The notes under the pieces were generated by a model. That model was given only the letters and a program-made list of their open reading frames with translations, was not told the DNA's origin and ran no database searches. A program made the position numbers and the translations under genes. Below, piece after piece: positions 1 through 8,883 of a stretch of 64,000 nucleotides of DNA (positions are counted from its first letter, which is position 1; the number at the start of each line of letters is the position of its first letter). Location of the stretch: assembly GCF_001654455.1 (NCBI RefSeq), contig NZ_CP015772.1, forward strand, positions 5,332,001 to 5,396,000, read 5' to 3'. The stretch comes from Niabella ginsenosidivorans. Its GTDB lineage: Bacteria; Bacteroidota; Bacteroidia; Chitinophagales; Chitinophagaceae.

Positions 1-1016
1 TGGACCCTTCCGCACGGAAGACCAAAACGGGGCAATATCAGACCGGGGAAGATGTGCTGCTAAAACTGGCAGCAAGAGGGCATGTAATAGCCGATGAGAT
101 TATTGCGTTCAGGGAGCTTACCAAATTACGATCCACTTATGTAGATGCTTTGCCGCAACTGATCAACCCTAAAACAGGCAGGGTGCATACCACTTACGGA
201 CAGGCAGTAGCGGTTACCGGGCGCCTGGCAAGCAATAATCCCAACCTGCAGAATATTCCGGTACGCACGGAAAGAGGAAAAGAGATCCGCAAAGCATTTA
301 TTCCGCGCGATGAAAAGCATGTGCTGTTATCTGCTGACTACTCCCAGATCGAATTACGGATTGTTGCTGCAATAAGCGGCGATACCAATATGGTGAACGC
401 GTTTAAAAACGGTACAGACATTCATACGGCCACTGCGTCAAAAGTGTTTAATGTAGCCATGGAGGAGGTGACCAAAGAAATGCGGTACAAATCCAAAAGC
501 GTCAATTTCGGGATCATTTACGGGCAGGGCGCTTTTGGACTGGCAGACAACCTGGGTATTTCCCGTACAGAAGCAAAGGGAATCATTGAGAGCTATAAAA
601 AAGAATTTTCAGGTATTCAGAAGTATATGGATGACATGATCAATTTTGCAAGGGAGCATGGATATGTGCAAACACTTATGGGGCGTAAGCGCTGGTTAAA
701 GGACATTAATTCCAGCAATTTTACCGTGCGGGGGTTCGCTGAGCGGAATGCCATCAACTCACCCATACAGGGAACGGCTGCGGATATGATCAAACTGGCG
801 ATGCAGAAAGTATACACCGCCATGAAAAAAGAAAAGATGAAAAGCCGGATGATCCTGCAGGTGCATGATGAGCTGATCTTTGATGCGGTCCGTGATGAGG
901 TGCAGGAACTGAGGCCATTGATTCTGGAAAATATGGAAAGCGCATTACCACTGCCCTTTGGCGTACCCGTTGTGGCAGAATGCGGGGAGGGTAACAACTG
1001 GCTGGAGGCGCATTAG
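1..1016 (+). CDS. polA: DNA polymerase I, C-terminal part (cut by window edge)
   Basis: This is the polymerase domain of family A DNA polymerase I, which fills gaps in repair and replaces RNA primers during lagging-strand synthesis. The reading frame is open from base 3, giving KTKTGQYQTGEDVL before the first possible start codon, so the gene begins upstream of the window. Motif A (DYSQIELRI), motif B (KSKSVNFGIIYG) and motif C (QVHDELIFD) are all intact. The phenylalanine of NFG is the residue that makes E. coli-type enzymes accept dideoxynucleotides. The end is the usual PolA C-terminus. The exonuclease domains are not visible here. The gene is convergent with the response regulator at 1124. 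Confidence 0.97.
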   Translation, partial: DPSARKTKTGQYQTGEDVLLKLAARGHVIADEIIAFRELTKLRSTYVDALPQLINPKTGRVHTTYGQAVAVTGRLASNNPNLQNIPVRTERGKEIRKAFIPRDEKHVLLSADYSQIELRIVAAISGDTNMVNAFKNGTDIHTATASKVFNVAMEEVTKEMRYKSKSVNFGIIYGQGAFGLADNLGISRTEAKGIIESYKKEFSGIQKYMDDMINFAREHGYVQTLMGRKRWLKDINSSNFTVRGFAERNAINSPIQGTAADMIKLAMQKVYTAMKKEKMKSRMILQVHDELIFDAVRDEVQELRPLILENMESALPLPFGVPVVAECGEGNNWLEAH

Positions 1017-1020
1017 AGAG

Positions 1021-1058
1021 AGTTATCAGTGGTCAGTCTTCAGTTATCAGTTTTCAGA
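1021..1058. repeat. Short degenerate direct repeats
   Basis: The unit CAGTTATCAG or a close variant (AGTTATCAGT, GGTCAGTCTT, CAGTTATCAG, TTTTCAG) is iterated directly after the polA stop. It has no coding capacity. Repeats of this style are scattered in many Bacteroidota genomes; that statement rests on memory, not on a search. Confidence 0.45.
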
Positions 1059-1123
1059 ATTGAGATTGGAGACGCCCTTTCTTATTTGTTATTCCTTATT
1101 TATTATTTTACATTTTATATTTC

Positions 1124-1756
1124 TCAGATCCAGCCCTTTTTCATGGCTGTTAAAACAAGGCCCACGCGGTTCCTTACTTCCAGTTTTTCCATAATGCTGG
1201 TGGCATAGCTTTCCACGGTGCGTGCACTTAAAAAAACAGAGGCCGCAATCTCTTTGTAAGTAGCATCAGAGCACAGCCAGGGGATCAGTTCCCGTTCTTT
1301 GGCACTGAGCGCCTGTTGGGTCACTTCTTTCTTCAAATAATCATTTGCCAGAGCCTTGCTTACTTTTGCATCATAAAAGATGCCTTCCTTTACAATGGTG
1401 TTCAGTGCATGTGCCAGCTCTTTTTGCTGAATGCTCTTTAATAAATACCCTTTTGCACCGGAGCGGATCATTTTTATTATTTTTTCATCATCATCCTGCA
1501 TGCTCAGGGCCAGTATGATTACTTCCGGCTTATTTTCGGTAAGCCATTTTGCAACCGTATAACCGTCCATTACCGGCATCTGCACATCCAGGATCACTAC
1601 ATCCGGAATATTTTTAGGCTGCCTGAACCGCTCTATCATCTCTGTGCCGCTGCTGCAAACATATAATATGTCAAAATTCGGAATAGAGCTGATCATTGTT
1701 GCAAGCGCCTGGGCAATCAGGATATGATCATCCACAATAACGATGCTATGTCTCAT
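1124..1756 (-). CDS. LuxR/NarL-type response regulator
   Basis: A two-component response regulator of about 210 residues that controls transcription after phosphorylation. The receiver domain covers residues 1-120, with the acidic pair in VDDH and the phospho-acceptor Asp57 in LDVQMP, and a switch lysine in GYLLKS. A LuxR-type helix-turn-helix fills residues 140-205 (LSAKERELIPWL, TYKEIAASVFLSARTVESYATSIMEKL). The start at 1756 gives the usual MRHSIVIVDDH; another ATG lies three codons upstream at 1765. The gene overlaps the 3' end of the histidine kinase, so the two are translationally coupled and almost certainly partners. The palindrome at 4070-4087 upstream of this operon is a candidate binding site. 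Confidence 0.93.
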   Translation of the reverse strand: MRHSIVIVDDHILIAQALATMISSIPNFDILYVCSSGTEMIERFRQPKNIPDVVILDVQMPVMDGYTVAKWLTENKPEVIILALSMQDDDEKIIKMIRSGAKGYLLKSIQQKELAHALNTIVKEGIFYDAKVSKALANDYLKKEVTQQALSAKERELIPWLCSDATYKEIAASVFLSARTVESYATSIMEKLEVRNRVGLVLTAMKKGWI

Positions 1757-2555
1757 CTGCTGCAATTTTATTTAAAGGTAAATCAATGTGCAACTGCGTT
1801 CCGTTTTTATTTTCCCACCGGAAGCCGGCGCCGATACTATTGATCCTCCGTTCAATGGACTTCAAGCCGCTTCCGGATCCGATGCGGTATTCAGAAGCCT
1901 TTTCCCAGTCAATACCACGGCCATTGTCAATACAGACGATCCTTAAATTTTCATCCGTCAGGGTAATATGGATCTCCAGTTGCGCGCAGCCGCTGTGTTT
2001 TAAGCTGTTTTGAATAAACTCCTGGCAAATGCGCACAAGGGAAAGGTTTACCTTTTCATTCAGAAAATCAAAATGCTCATCAGGATAAGTAAAAACGGTC
2101 TTACAAAGACCACTTTCATTAATTCTTGCCATTTCTTTGAGAAGATAATGGACAAAATTAAAGTTGGAAAAATCCTGTGTGGTCAGCATTTTACTAATGC
2201 TCCGCAGTTCATTCAATGATTCCTGTATCAATGCGTTCTGCGCGCTGATCCTGGTTTTAATGTCATCAATATTGTCCGATTGCAGGGTATTTTCCATTTG
2301 CAGGTAGGTCAGTGTTAGTTTTTGCCCGATCGTATCATGCAGCTCGCTGCCAATGTTCTGCATCAGTTTCTGCTGCACTTCCTGGCGCGTTTCCAGCAGT
2401 TCCTGTTTATGCAGGATGGCGTTTGCCTCCCGCTCTCTTTTATAAAGGATATTACGGCGGCGGATACTGATAATGACAAAATAGACCGCCATTACCAAAA
2501 GCAGCACCGTTAAGATCACCGACAGGAAAAAAACGTTTATTTCTTTTTCGTACAT
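1746..2555 (-). CDS. Sensor histidine kinase (HisKA_3 type)
   Basis: A 269-residue histidine kinase, cognate to the overlapping LuxR-type regulator. One membrane segment spans about residues 7-31, followed by a coiled linker. The phosphorylation motif is ELHDTIGQ with His73 (HisKA_3 dimerisation domain), and the HATPase_c domain follows with the N box (CQEFIQNSLKH), DNGRGID and GSGSGLKSI. There is no periplasmic sensor domain of any size. Sensing may therefore fall to the overlapping membrane protein upstream or to the proline-rich protein that begins the operon; that link is inference. Confidence 0.92.
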   Translation of the reverse strand: MYEKEINVFFLSVILTVLLLVMAVYFVIISIRRRNILYKREREANAILHKQELLETRQEVQQKLMQNIGSELHDTIGQKLTLTYLQMENTLQSDNIDDIKTRISAQNALIQESLNELRSISKMLTTQDFSNFNFVHYLLKEMARINESGLCKTVFTYPDEHFDFLNEKVNLSLVRICQEFIQNSLKHSGCAQLEIHITLTDENLRIVCIDNGRGIDWEKASEYRIGSGSGLKSIERRINSIGAGFRWENKNGTQLHIDLPLNKIAADET

Positions 2556-3181
2556 ATTATTCCAACGGTTATAATTCCATAGAGAAAATAATTAAAGCCG
2601 AAGAAGAGGTAGTAATAAATATAGAAAATTTTGCGGTGTGCCTCCCATAAATAGGTTCTCATGGAACTAAAAGGAAGCGTGCCCAGGTAAAACAACAAAA
2701 GCCCGATGGAAAGATACATAAAAGGGTCTCCGGTTACTTCTCCTATTTCTTCGCTGTTCATCAGCTCAAACAGATAATGAAGGCTGCAGGCAGATATAAA
2801 AACGGCACTCAATGTATAATTAAAAGTATTTGACTGGGTTATTTTGCTAACAAAAAACTGAAGAAAGGTTATAAACAGAATAACACCAATAAAGCCCTGT
2901 ATACACCGTTTCCAGTAATTATAACGGGTCTTCCTGTAAAAAAACAGCAACAGGCTTATACATTGCACAGGAAGCATAATGTTCGTCCAAACGTAAATAA
3001 TCTTTACAAACGTTCCGGGGCCGGAATACATACGAAGCAAAATGCTTGTTGTTTCTGTTAAAACAACTGCAGCCAGAAAATAAATTACGAACCGGCCGGC
3101 GTTACCTAATTTTCTCCTGTTGAAAACAGCAGCTATAAAACTCATCCATTCAAGCAGTAATAAAAGGAACATGAGCGTCAT
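2537..3181 (-). CDS. Multi-pass membrane protein of a two-component operon
   Basis: A 214-residue protein with about six to seven hydrophobic segments and a short lysine tail (CTKKK). No family was recognised. Its 3' end overlaps the histidine kinase start by 19 bases, and it follows the proline-rich protein by 21 bases, so it sits in a four-gene minus-strand operon. Because the kinase has only one membrane helix and no sensor domain, this protein is a candidate signal-input partner. That role is inferred from position only. Confidence 0.75.
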   Translation of the reverse strand: MTLMFLLLLLEWMSFIAAVFNRRKLGNAGRFVIYFLAAVVLTETTSILLRMYSGPGTFVKIIYVWTNIMLPVQCISLLLFFYRKTRYNYWKRCIQGFIGVILFITFLQFFVSKITQSNTFNYTLSAVFISACSLHYLFELMNSEEIGEVTGDPFMYLSIGLLLFYLGTLPFSSMRTYLWEAHRKIFYIYYYLFFGFNYFLYGIITVGIICTKKK

Positions 3182-3202
3182 AGCCGCAAGTTACAAAGAT
3201 CC

Positions 3203-3913
3203 TTAGTTAGAACTTTCCGTGTTTGGAGGCGGGCAACCGCTCCCGTTGTTTAACCCCACAGAAGGATTTGGTGGGGGAGGAGGAGGTAAAAAGCTCATGG
3301 CTTTTACTTCTGCAACGCCTCTTTGCGGCCGGTCAAATAAATTATTTGGGTGTTGTCCTTTGTCCGGAACTTCTCCATTGAGATAAAAATCGTGGTAAAG
3401 CGCTGTACCGGCTTCTTTATAAGCAGGAACCAGAATAAGCGTATGACGCCCGTCGTGGCTATTGTATTTCGGGGGTGTTTTAAGCCCCGGATAAGCAGCG
3501 TAATACATTTTTATTCCCAGCTCAGAAGTGGTCACTTTTTTACCATTTGGTTTTACTACCTTTCCTTCCTTTACCAGCTCATCCATAGCATATACCAGTT
3601 GCTTAATGCTATCCAGCGAAAAAACGGTTAGTCTTGCATCATAAAAAGTACTGTCCCCTTTAAGCTTTAAAAAATTGTTGATCCCATCTGTTATATACTG
3701 GTATTGGTATTCCCTGAAGGTCTTTGTCATTTTTAAGGCCGTGTCTAAGGATACATAGTTCAGCTTAATATCCCTGGGATTAAGGCTCCCATCAGATACA
3801 TAAAAGCGGGTATCATTATCGCCTGATTCGCGCAGTTTCCTGTTTTCCAGAAATAAATAGATAAGGCCCGCGAGCATGATGAGGAACAGCAGGATAGAAG
3901 GAACTTGTTTCAT
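3203..3913 (-). CDS. Membrane-anchored protein with proline-rich tail, function unknown
   Basis: A 236-residue protein with one N-terminal hydrophobic segment (residues 5-22, probably a signal anchor) and a soluble, presumably periplasmic, remainder. The C-terminus holds a run of six to seven prolines (SFLPPPPPPNPSVG) and a second proline cluster near the end. No domain was recognised. It is the first gene of the operon with the membrane protein, kinase and regulator, so a role in the same signalling system is likely but not shown. Confidence 0.7.
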   Translation of the reverse strand: MKQVPSILLFLIMLAGLIYLFLENRKLRESGDNDTRFYVSDGSLNPRDIKLNYVSLDTALKMTKTFREYQYQYITDGINNFLKLKGDSTFYDARLTVFSLDSIKQLVYAMDELVKEGKVVKPNGKKVTTSELGIKMYYAAYPGLKTPPKYNSHDGRHTLILVPAYKEAGTALYHDFYLNGEVPDKGQHPNNLFDRPQRGVAEVKAMSFLPPPPPPNPSVGLNNGSGCPPPNTESSN

Positions 3914-4069
3914 AAAGAATGTTTTAGTTTTGTCTATATCTCTGTGTAAAGCTAAACCGCTGTGCTAAAGTTAGGAAAAATAATTATATATAGGCGTATA
4001 TTATATTCGTAACTGTCTGCAAATCAAAAATAATCGTTCCTTTTTATAAGAAGCTGCCTGCAATTGCCT

Positions 4070-4087
4070 TACCGTAAAAATACGGTA
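4070..4087. promoter_or_regulatory. Palindromic candidate operator upstream of the two-component operon
   Basis: TACCGTA and TACGGTA form a perfect 7-bp inverted repeat around AAAA. Fifteen or so bases on, TATCGTAAAAAA repeats most of the left half. The site lies about 160 bases upstream of the first gene of the minus-strand operon that ends with the LuxR-type regulator. Such dyads are typical of NarL/FixJ-family targets, so autoregulation is a reasonable guess. The rest of 3914-4587 holds no gene I can support. Confidence 0.4.
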
Positions 4088-4587
4088 GACCCTATCGTAA
4101 AAAACTCCCCAATATTAGGTATTACTGCTATTGATCCCCAACGGGCGTACAGGCATCTTTGTAAAGCGGTTGGCTAAGTAAATGTTGCCGGGCCTGTTCT
4201 GCCAGGTCCATAACAGCCGCTAAAAAAGGTATCAAACAATTGTAATGAGAAGAATTATAAAAAGATGGAATTTTCTGAAAAGACCAGCAGTGAAAGAGGA
4301 AGTGCAATTTTTTAAGCTGTTTAAATACAGTCGCATACTTGCAGGAGAAACCCGCTCGGAGCTGTATACAACACCCGGCAGGGAGGCCAACACGCCCGAT
4401 GAAATAAGAAAAAGAGAATTGCCTTTTTTCTATTGCTGGTACAAATACAATACCTCAGCTCCCGCAAAAATACTGATCAGCAAAACAGCGCCTATACATA
4501 ACTGACAGAATCGTTCACTGCTAAACGTTGCAAAGAGAAATGCAGCATTTGATCAATGCCATCCTGCAAACCGCAAACACCTTTAGG

Positions 4588-4619
4588 ATCGTCCGCCCGG
4601 AGGGCGGATGATTTTTTTT
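4588..4619 (+). terminator. Rho-independent terminator
   Basis: An 11-bp stem (ATCGTCCGCCC with GGGCGGATGAT, one G-T wobble) with a three-base loop is followed directly by eight T. No convincing coding gene ends just before it, so it may end a small RNA or an upstream transcript, or insulate the MerR gene from read-through. Confidence 0.7.
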
Positions 4620-4766
4620 ATCCTTATTTTCCAATCACAGGCCGAAACTCTTGGATTTGGCCTTATTAAAAGTTATATTGCACAAAAGGCGTTTTCTTTT
4701 TTTGATGATGCCTTAACATTTCATTGGTTATTTTTATTTTTTGTTAATTACCTATTTATACCACTC

Positions 4767-5426
4767 ATGTCAAAAACAGCACAACCCCAGGGCGCTTTTT
4801 CATTTCTGGATGAAGTGGAAAAGGTGGAGCCATTGCCCAAACCCAAAAAAAATACGCTGAAACCACCGGCCCAGATTGAGATAAGTGAAGAGGTAACCGG
4901 TATGGCTGAGGAAATAGCGGAAAAAGCAGCCACAGCAATAGCGGAGAACACAGAACCGGACATCGTTGAGCAGGAAACAGTTGCGCCCGGTACTGATAAC
5001 AGAGCGGTGGCAGAAACGTTTGAACGCCGTCCGGCTGGTACGAGGGGTCGCCGTTCGGTAAAAGAGAACGCCATTGCGGCAGATGCGGTGGAGATGCCGG
5101 ACGAGGAAGAACTGTTTAAAAAGCATTATTACAGTATGGGGGAGGTAACCAGCATGTTTAAAGAAAGCCATTCACTCATCCGGTACTGGGAATCTGAATT
5201 TGATATATTAAAACCCAAGAAGAACGGTAAAGGCGACCGCTTTTTCCGCCCGCAGGATGTAAAAAACCTGTTCCTGATCTATGACCTGCTGCGCCGCAGG
5301 AAGTTTACCATTGAAGGTGCCAAGGAATACCTGAAAAATAATAAAAAGGCCGATGAAAAATTTGCAGCAGTGCAATCCCTGCAACGGATAAAAGGTTTTT
5401 TGCTGGAATTAAAAGCCGGCATATAA
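4767..5426 (+). CDS. MerR family transcriptional regulator
   Basis: A 219-residue protein. Residues 1-110 are acidic, alanine-rich and probably disordered. The C-terminal part is a MerR winged helix: YYSMGEVTSMF, SLIRYWESEFDILKPKKN, RFFRPQDVKNL. This form, with DILKPKKN, is common in Bacteroidota. The start at 4767 (MSKTAQPQGAF) was chosen because the frame upstream, open to 4608, reads as an AT-rich hydrophobic stretch that begins inside the terminator. The gene is a single transcription unit, flanked by terminators on both sides. The ligand and targets are unknown. Confidence 0.88.
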   Translation: MSKTAQPQGAFSFLDEVEKVEPLPKPKKNTLKPPAQIEISEEVTGMAEEIAEKAATAIAENTEPDIVEQETVAPGTDNRAVAETFERRPAGTRGRRSVKENAIAADAVEMPDEEELFKKHYYSMGEVTSMFKESHSLIRYWESEFDILKPKKNGKGDRFFRPQDVKNLFLIYDLLRRRKFTIEGAKEYLKNNKKADEKFAAVQSLQRIKGFLLELKAGI

Positions 5427-5429
5427 TTG

Positions 5430-5458
5430 AAAAAAGGTTCGTACAGCGAGCCTTTTTT
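5430..5458 (+). terminator. Rho-independent terminator after the MerR gene
   Basis: AAAAAAGGTTCG and CGAGCCTTTTTT form a 12-bp stem with one wobble pair around a five-base loop. It starts three bases after the stop codon. The A/T ends make it work in both directions. Confidence 0.8.
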
Positions 5459-5521
5459 AGTGTACAACATAAAGGCATCTTCTTTTGTTACTGATACCGG
5501 TTAATTTTTGAAAACAAGACA

Positions 5522-6043
5522 ATGAAGCAACTACTATTGATCAGTGCGTTAATGACTTTATCCCTGACAAACTATGCCCAGGACTATGAAACAATGGTGG
5601 ATGAGCATAACGGCAAAACCCATAAAATGCTCACCGGCCATATTACAGATAACCTGCTAAAAACAGATACGGCCTTTGATTGGTTTGCCGGAGCACAACG
5701 GATCTATGAACCCAAGAAAGAGGTGGTAAAAACGCTCAGCGGTAAAAAGGATAAGGTTTCCTATACTGTTTTTATGGGTACCTGGTGCCCGGACTCCCAG
5801 TTTGTGATTCCCCGCTTTTTTAAGATACTGGATGCGGCAGGCATTGATGACAGTAAGGTAAGCATGACTGCTGTTGACCGCTCTAAGATTGACAAAAATA
5901 AAGAAGCAGAGCGTTTAAAGATCACTAATGTGCCCACCATTATTGTTTATAATAATGATACAGAACTGGGAAGGGTTGTGGAATATGGCACTACCGGCCG
6001 GTTTGATGAAGAGCTGGCTGCTATTGTAAAAAAAGCGAAATAG
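5522..6043 (+). CDS. Secreted thioredoxin-like protein
   Basis: A 173-residue protein with a signal peptide (residues 1-19, cut after NYA). It has a thioredoxin fold: the motif FMGTWCPDSQ at residues 84-93 and the cis-proline motif NVPTIIVY near residue 138. The motif is WCPDS, with a single cysteine (Cys89) instead of the CxxC of a classical redox-active thioredoxin. It may therefore act as a reductase of the one-cysteine kind or by binding rather than as a dithiol oxidoreductase. It stands alone between a terminator and a degenerate region. Confidence 0.82.
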   Translation: MKQLLLISALMTLSLTNYAQDYETMVDEHNGKTHKMLTGHITDNLLKTDTAFDWFAGAQRIYEPKKEVVKTLSGKKDKVSYTVFMGTWCPDSQFVIPRFFKILDAAGIDDSKVSMTAVDRSKIDKNKEAERLKITNVPTIIVYNNDTELGRVVEYGTTGRFDEELAAIVKKAK

Positions 6044-6404
6044 CTGTATTAGAATAACGTTTTCTTACGCAGTTGTGCTGGTATGAACCAGTTGGACAGG
6101 CGCCGCGGTTTTTGAAACCATTTTTGGAACCAGGAGCGATGGTGTTTCTCCCGCTACAACACATAGGCACTGATCTGCTTTGCCGGTTAGCGCTTTCGCA
6201 GCCCAGGTTGAGGTCATAAAATCCAGCAATACAGTTTCCGGGGTTACTTCCATTAGCCGGCTAACAGTAAAAACGGGTAGGGAAGTATACAATCAAAATG
6301 CGCATACCGTGTGTAATACGGAAGTGACATTTTAATCAGACTAAAAAGTTTTCCGCAAAAACGCAACCCTTTTATTGGGCTGTAATGAATCTTAGTCTCA
6401 TGTT
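6044..6404. other. Gene-poor stretch before the IS remnant
   Basis: The stretch holds one 75-codon minus-strand frame (6065-6292) with no recognised family and no promoter. With the neighbouring transposase remnant it looks like decayed sequence. No functional feature is supported. Confidence 0.4.
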
Positions 6405-6803
6405 ATGCCCCGCTGTTCCGAACCTTCGGAACGCAGCCTTCCGCCCAATAGCAGAAGCACAGATGTGCAATTATCAGCGTTATTCAGTGGTTTCTGTAGG
6501 AGCATTCGCCGCTTAGGAGACCGGTTTTTGATAGAAATGCCCTATTGCAATACTACTGATTGTTTCCAGGTATTTCTTAATGAATTTGCCTGCCACCACA
6601 GCTCTGAATACAAAATTATCGTATTGGATAATGGGGCTTTTCACAAAGCAGCAAAACTCATAGTGCAGCCAAACATAGCATTGTTTTTTCTACCGCCTTA
6701 CAGCCTCGGGTTAAATCCAGCTGAAAAAGCAGGGCAGTTCCTGAAAAGAAAATTACTGCCTGCTCATTCAGCTATCTTTTCCAATCTAAATTGGTCTAAT
6801 TAA
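6405..6803 (+). pseudogene. IS630-family transposase remnant (C-terminal part)
   Basis: From about 6525 the frame reads as the C-terminal half of an IS630/Tc1-type DDE transposase: EMPYCNTTDCFQ, then IIVLDNGAFHKA with the second catalytic Asp, then LFFLPPYSLGLNPAEK with the catalytic Glu. The N-terminal half with the helix-turn-helix and the first Asp is missing, and the residues before 6525 do not look like the family. The C-terminus is also cut short and runs 8 bases into the end of the convergent S41 peptidase gene. No terminal inverted repeats were found. It is non-functional. Confidence 0.82.
6415..6432. repeat. Palindrome GTTCCGAA-CC-TTCGGAAC
   Basis: Perfect 8-bp arms with a two-base spacer, flanked by CCGCT and GCAG. 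The same flanks and GTTCC/GGAAC arms occur at 59326-59343. It sits at the edge of the transposase remnant. Confidence 0.6.
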
Positions 6804-8460
6804 ATGTTAGCCCCGTATTATTAATTACTTCAATTGCTTTATCCAATACTTCGTCTTGCTTTAACCTTATTCCTTTTATTGTTGCTTTAACTTCAATGTC
6901 CGGCACAATCCCAATCCTTTGTGTTTCCCTGCCATCAGGATAAAATACGCCTATGCCCGTCATATAAGTTTTGTAATTGCCTGGAAGAGTAATTAAAGAA
7001 ACATTTCCATCTGCACCTGCAGTCTGGCTGCCAATACCAATAACATTTGGTGCGGTTTGTAACGCCATTAAGGTAAATTCGGCGTGGCTTTGAGACGTTT
7101 CATTAAAAAGCAGAATTACTTTTCCCGAATAAGGCGTTTTATTCTTTTTGCCACAAAAATAGGGTGCGGTGTAATGAAACAACCCCGGATATGATATGTC
7201 TGGTTGTGTAAATTTTACAAACGCTTTTCTGCCAATGTTCAAAAACTCAGCTATTTTATATAGCGTTCCTTTAGGGTAATTTCTTACATCAAAAATAATT
7301 GCTTTTGTGTCTTTGAGTTTAGCCAATATTTTATCAGTCTCTTTAAGTTCAAGTTCGCCCATATTTACATAGCCGATATTCCCATCCAAAATTTTATAAA
7401 CATCTTCTTTTTCTTCTTTCCGTTTATTTCCAAATTTATCAAAATCATACCGGTGAATAATTTTCTCTGCAACAACACCATTTCTTTCAAAAATTACATT
7501 AACAGAATCTGTTTGTCCATTAAGAATGACATAGCTCATATTGCGGAGTTTAGTTGGATAATTTGATGCTCCGATATATGCTGATTTTTCCTTGATTATA
7601 TCCTCAATGGTGCGGCCGTTGACTTTTAAGAAAACATCTCCGTATTGGATATCATCCCTCCCACAAAGAGAATCGTTATAAAACCCTGTAACTATAGCTT
7701 TGTTGTCAATAATTTTAAACCGGAAGGGTGCCCATTTTAAACCAAAATATTGATTTGTATATTTAGTTACAAAACCAGCGTGGCTGTCATTTATTTTAGT
7801 TATTAATTCGAGCATTGCTAAATGATAGGCAATGGTATCTTTAGAATCCCTGAATTTTGGAATCATCTCAATAAGAACACTGTCCCAGTTCTGCCCGATT
7901 CTATATTTATAAGGGTAGAAATAATTGATAATATTCCAGTAACGGGAAAGACTTAACAAACGTAGTTCCTTTGAAGGGAATGCAGAATCAGTATAGGTTT
8001 TTTCATTTTCAAACGCTGTGTTACCAATATACGGTTTCTGCTCAACGTAATAATTCTTTCCCTGATTTCGGTTTTGCTGAACATATAATAATTGATTAAT
8101 CAGGCTGTTAGTAAAGATACTGGTGTCTGTCAGCCAGCTTAAGTTAAGGTTGTATTTTATGCTATCTGTGATTGTGAAGGAGCACTCTTTGCATTTCTTT
8201 ACTTCTCCTAAGTCTTTAATCCAGGCTGAATAGTAATTGCTGATTTCCTTTTTTGAATGTAATAACCGAACGATTTTAATTCTTGTTGTAAATTCATTGT
8301 CCCAGTCAAATTTCCCGGTAGCAACTACAGGGTGGTAGTATTTAAGGAATCCCCATAACTTACAAAAGGTTGCAATTTTCTCTGAGTCATGTGCAGTTGA
8401 CTGAGAATAGGTTGAACAAGTAAATAAAAGAAAGATAAAAATTGAGATTGTTTTTTTCAT
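6796..8460 (-). CDS. S41 family (tail-specific protease-like) peptidase, secreted
   Basis: A 554-residue protein with a signal peptide (residues 1-19). Residues 25-110 hold the KIATFCKLWGFLKYYHP region typical of Bacteroidota S41 proteins, a PDZ-like region lies near 255-330, and the catalytic domain follows. The expected nucleophile motif is NETSQSHAEF around residues 453-462, followed by VIGIGSQTAGADG and the GIVPDIEV end. The base composition is clearly richer in A and T than the neighbours, and the gene abuts an IS630 remnant, so recent acquisition is likely. The substrate is unknown. Confidence 0.88.
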   Translation of the reverse strand: MKKTISIFIFLLFTCSTYSQSTAHDSEKIATFCKLWGFLKYYHPVVATGKFDWDNEFTTRIKIVRLLHSKKEISNYYSAWIKDLGEVKKCKECSFTITDSIKYNLNLSWLTDTSIFTNSLINQLLYVQQNRNQGKNYYVEQKPYIGNTAFENEKTYTDSAFPSKELRLLSLSRYWNIINYFYPYKYRIGQNWDSVLIEMIPKFRDSKDTIAYHLAMLELITKINDSHAGFVTKYTNQYFGLKWAPFRFKIIDNKAIVTGFYNDSLCGRDDIQYGDVFLKVNGRTIEDIIKEKSAYIGASNYPTKLRNMSYVILNGQTDSVNVIFERNGVVAEKIIHRYDFDKFGNKRKEEKEDVYKILDGNIGYVNMGELELKETDKILAKLKDTKAIIFDVRNYPKGTLYKIAEFLNIGRKAFVKFTQPDISYPGLFHYTAPYFCGKKNKTPYSGKVILLFNETSQSHAEFTLMALQTAPNVIGIGSQTAGADGNVSLITLPGNYKTYMTGIGVFYPDGRETQRIGIVPDIEVKATIKGIRLKQDEVLDKAIEVINNTGLTFN

Positions 8461-8883
8461 ATTGTTTTGAGTCGTCTTTACAATAGCCTACAACTCGCCG
8501 CTTACCGTAATTACTAAACTTTTATAGTCGTTTGTAAACGCTTAAAGGTAGCTTTATAAAGTTCTTACTGGTTAAAAATCTATTCTTTCTGCAACCGTTC
8601 CGGTATTCGTTTTTCAACAGTTTCAATTTCTCCAAAAGGTTGTATTGCTAATATACTTCTTTTTTGTAATTGTAAAAATAATATGCGGGTGGCATAACAT
8701 AAATGTGTGGGGCAAGACGACTTTGGGAGCAGGCAGACCTCCATACTATAAAACCGGCCATGCCTGCCCGAAAGGGTCAGCAACAGGTCGCCTGTCAGAC
8801 GGGCTTCGTACTTATTAGGAGATCTTCCAATTGCCTGCTTGTAGCGTGCCCGGCTGAGGATGACGGAGATTAATATTCAGCTA
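8461..8883. other. Intergenic region without a supported gene
   Basis: About 420 bases between the S41 and MscS genes. A 67-codon minus-strand frame (8580-8783) has no family resemblance. CGTTTGTAAACG near 8529 is a 12-bp palindrome close to the S41 promoter region. Nothing else is supported. Confidence 0.4.

Noticed and set aside
54-56. GTG as a start of polA
   Set aside because: The frame is open to base 3 and already encodes family sequence, so the gene simply continues beyond the window edge.
4245-4505. 86-codon plus-strand frame before the terminator
   Set aside because: No family resemblance, basic low-complexity start, no promoter octamer. Chance frame, although a terminator follows.
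4608-4766. N-terminal extension of the MerR gene
   Set aside because: It begins inside a terminator and is an AT-rich hydrophobic stretch foreign to the family.
6065-6292. 75-codon minus-strand frame
   Set aside because: No recognised family, in a region that looks decayed.
8580-8783. 67-codon minus-strand frame
   Set aside because: No family resemblance or conserved composition.
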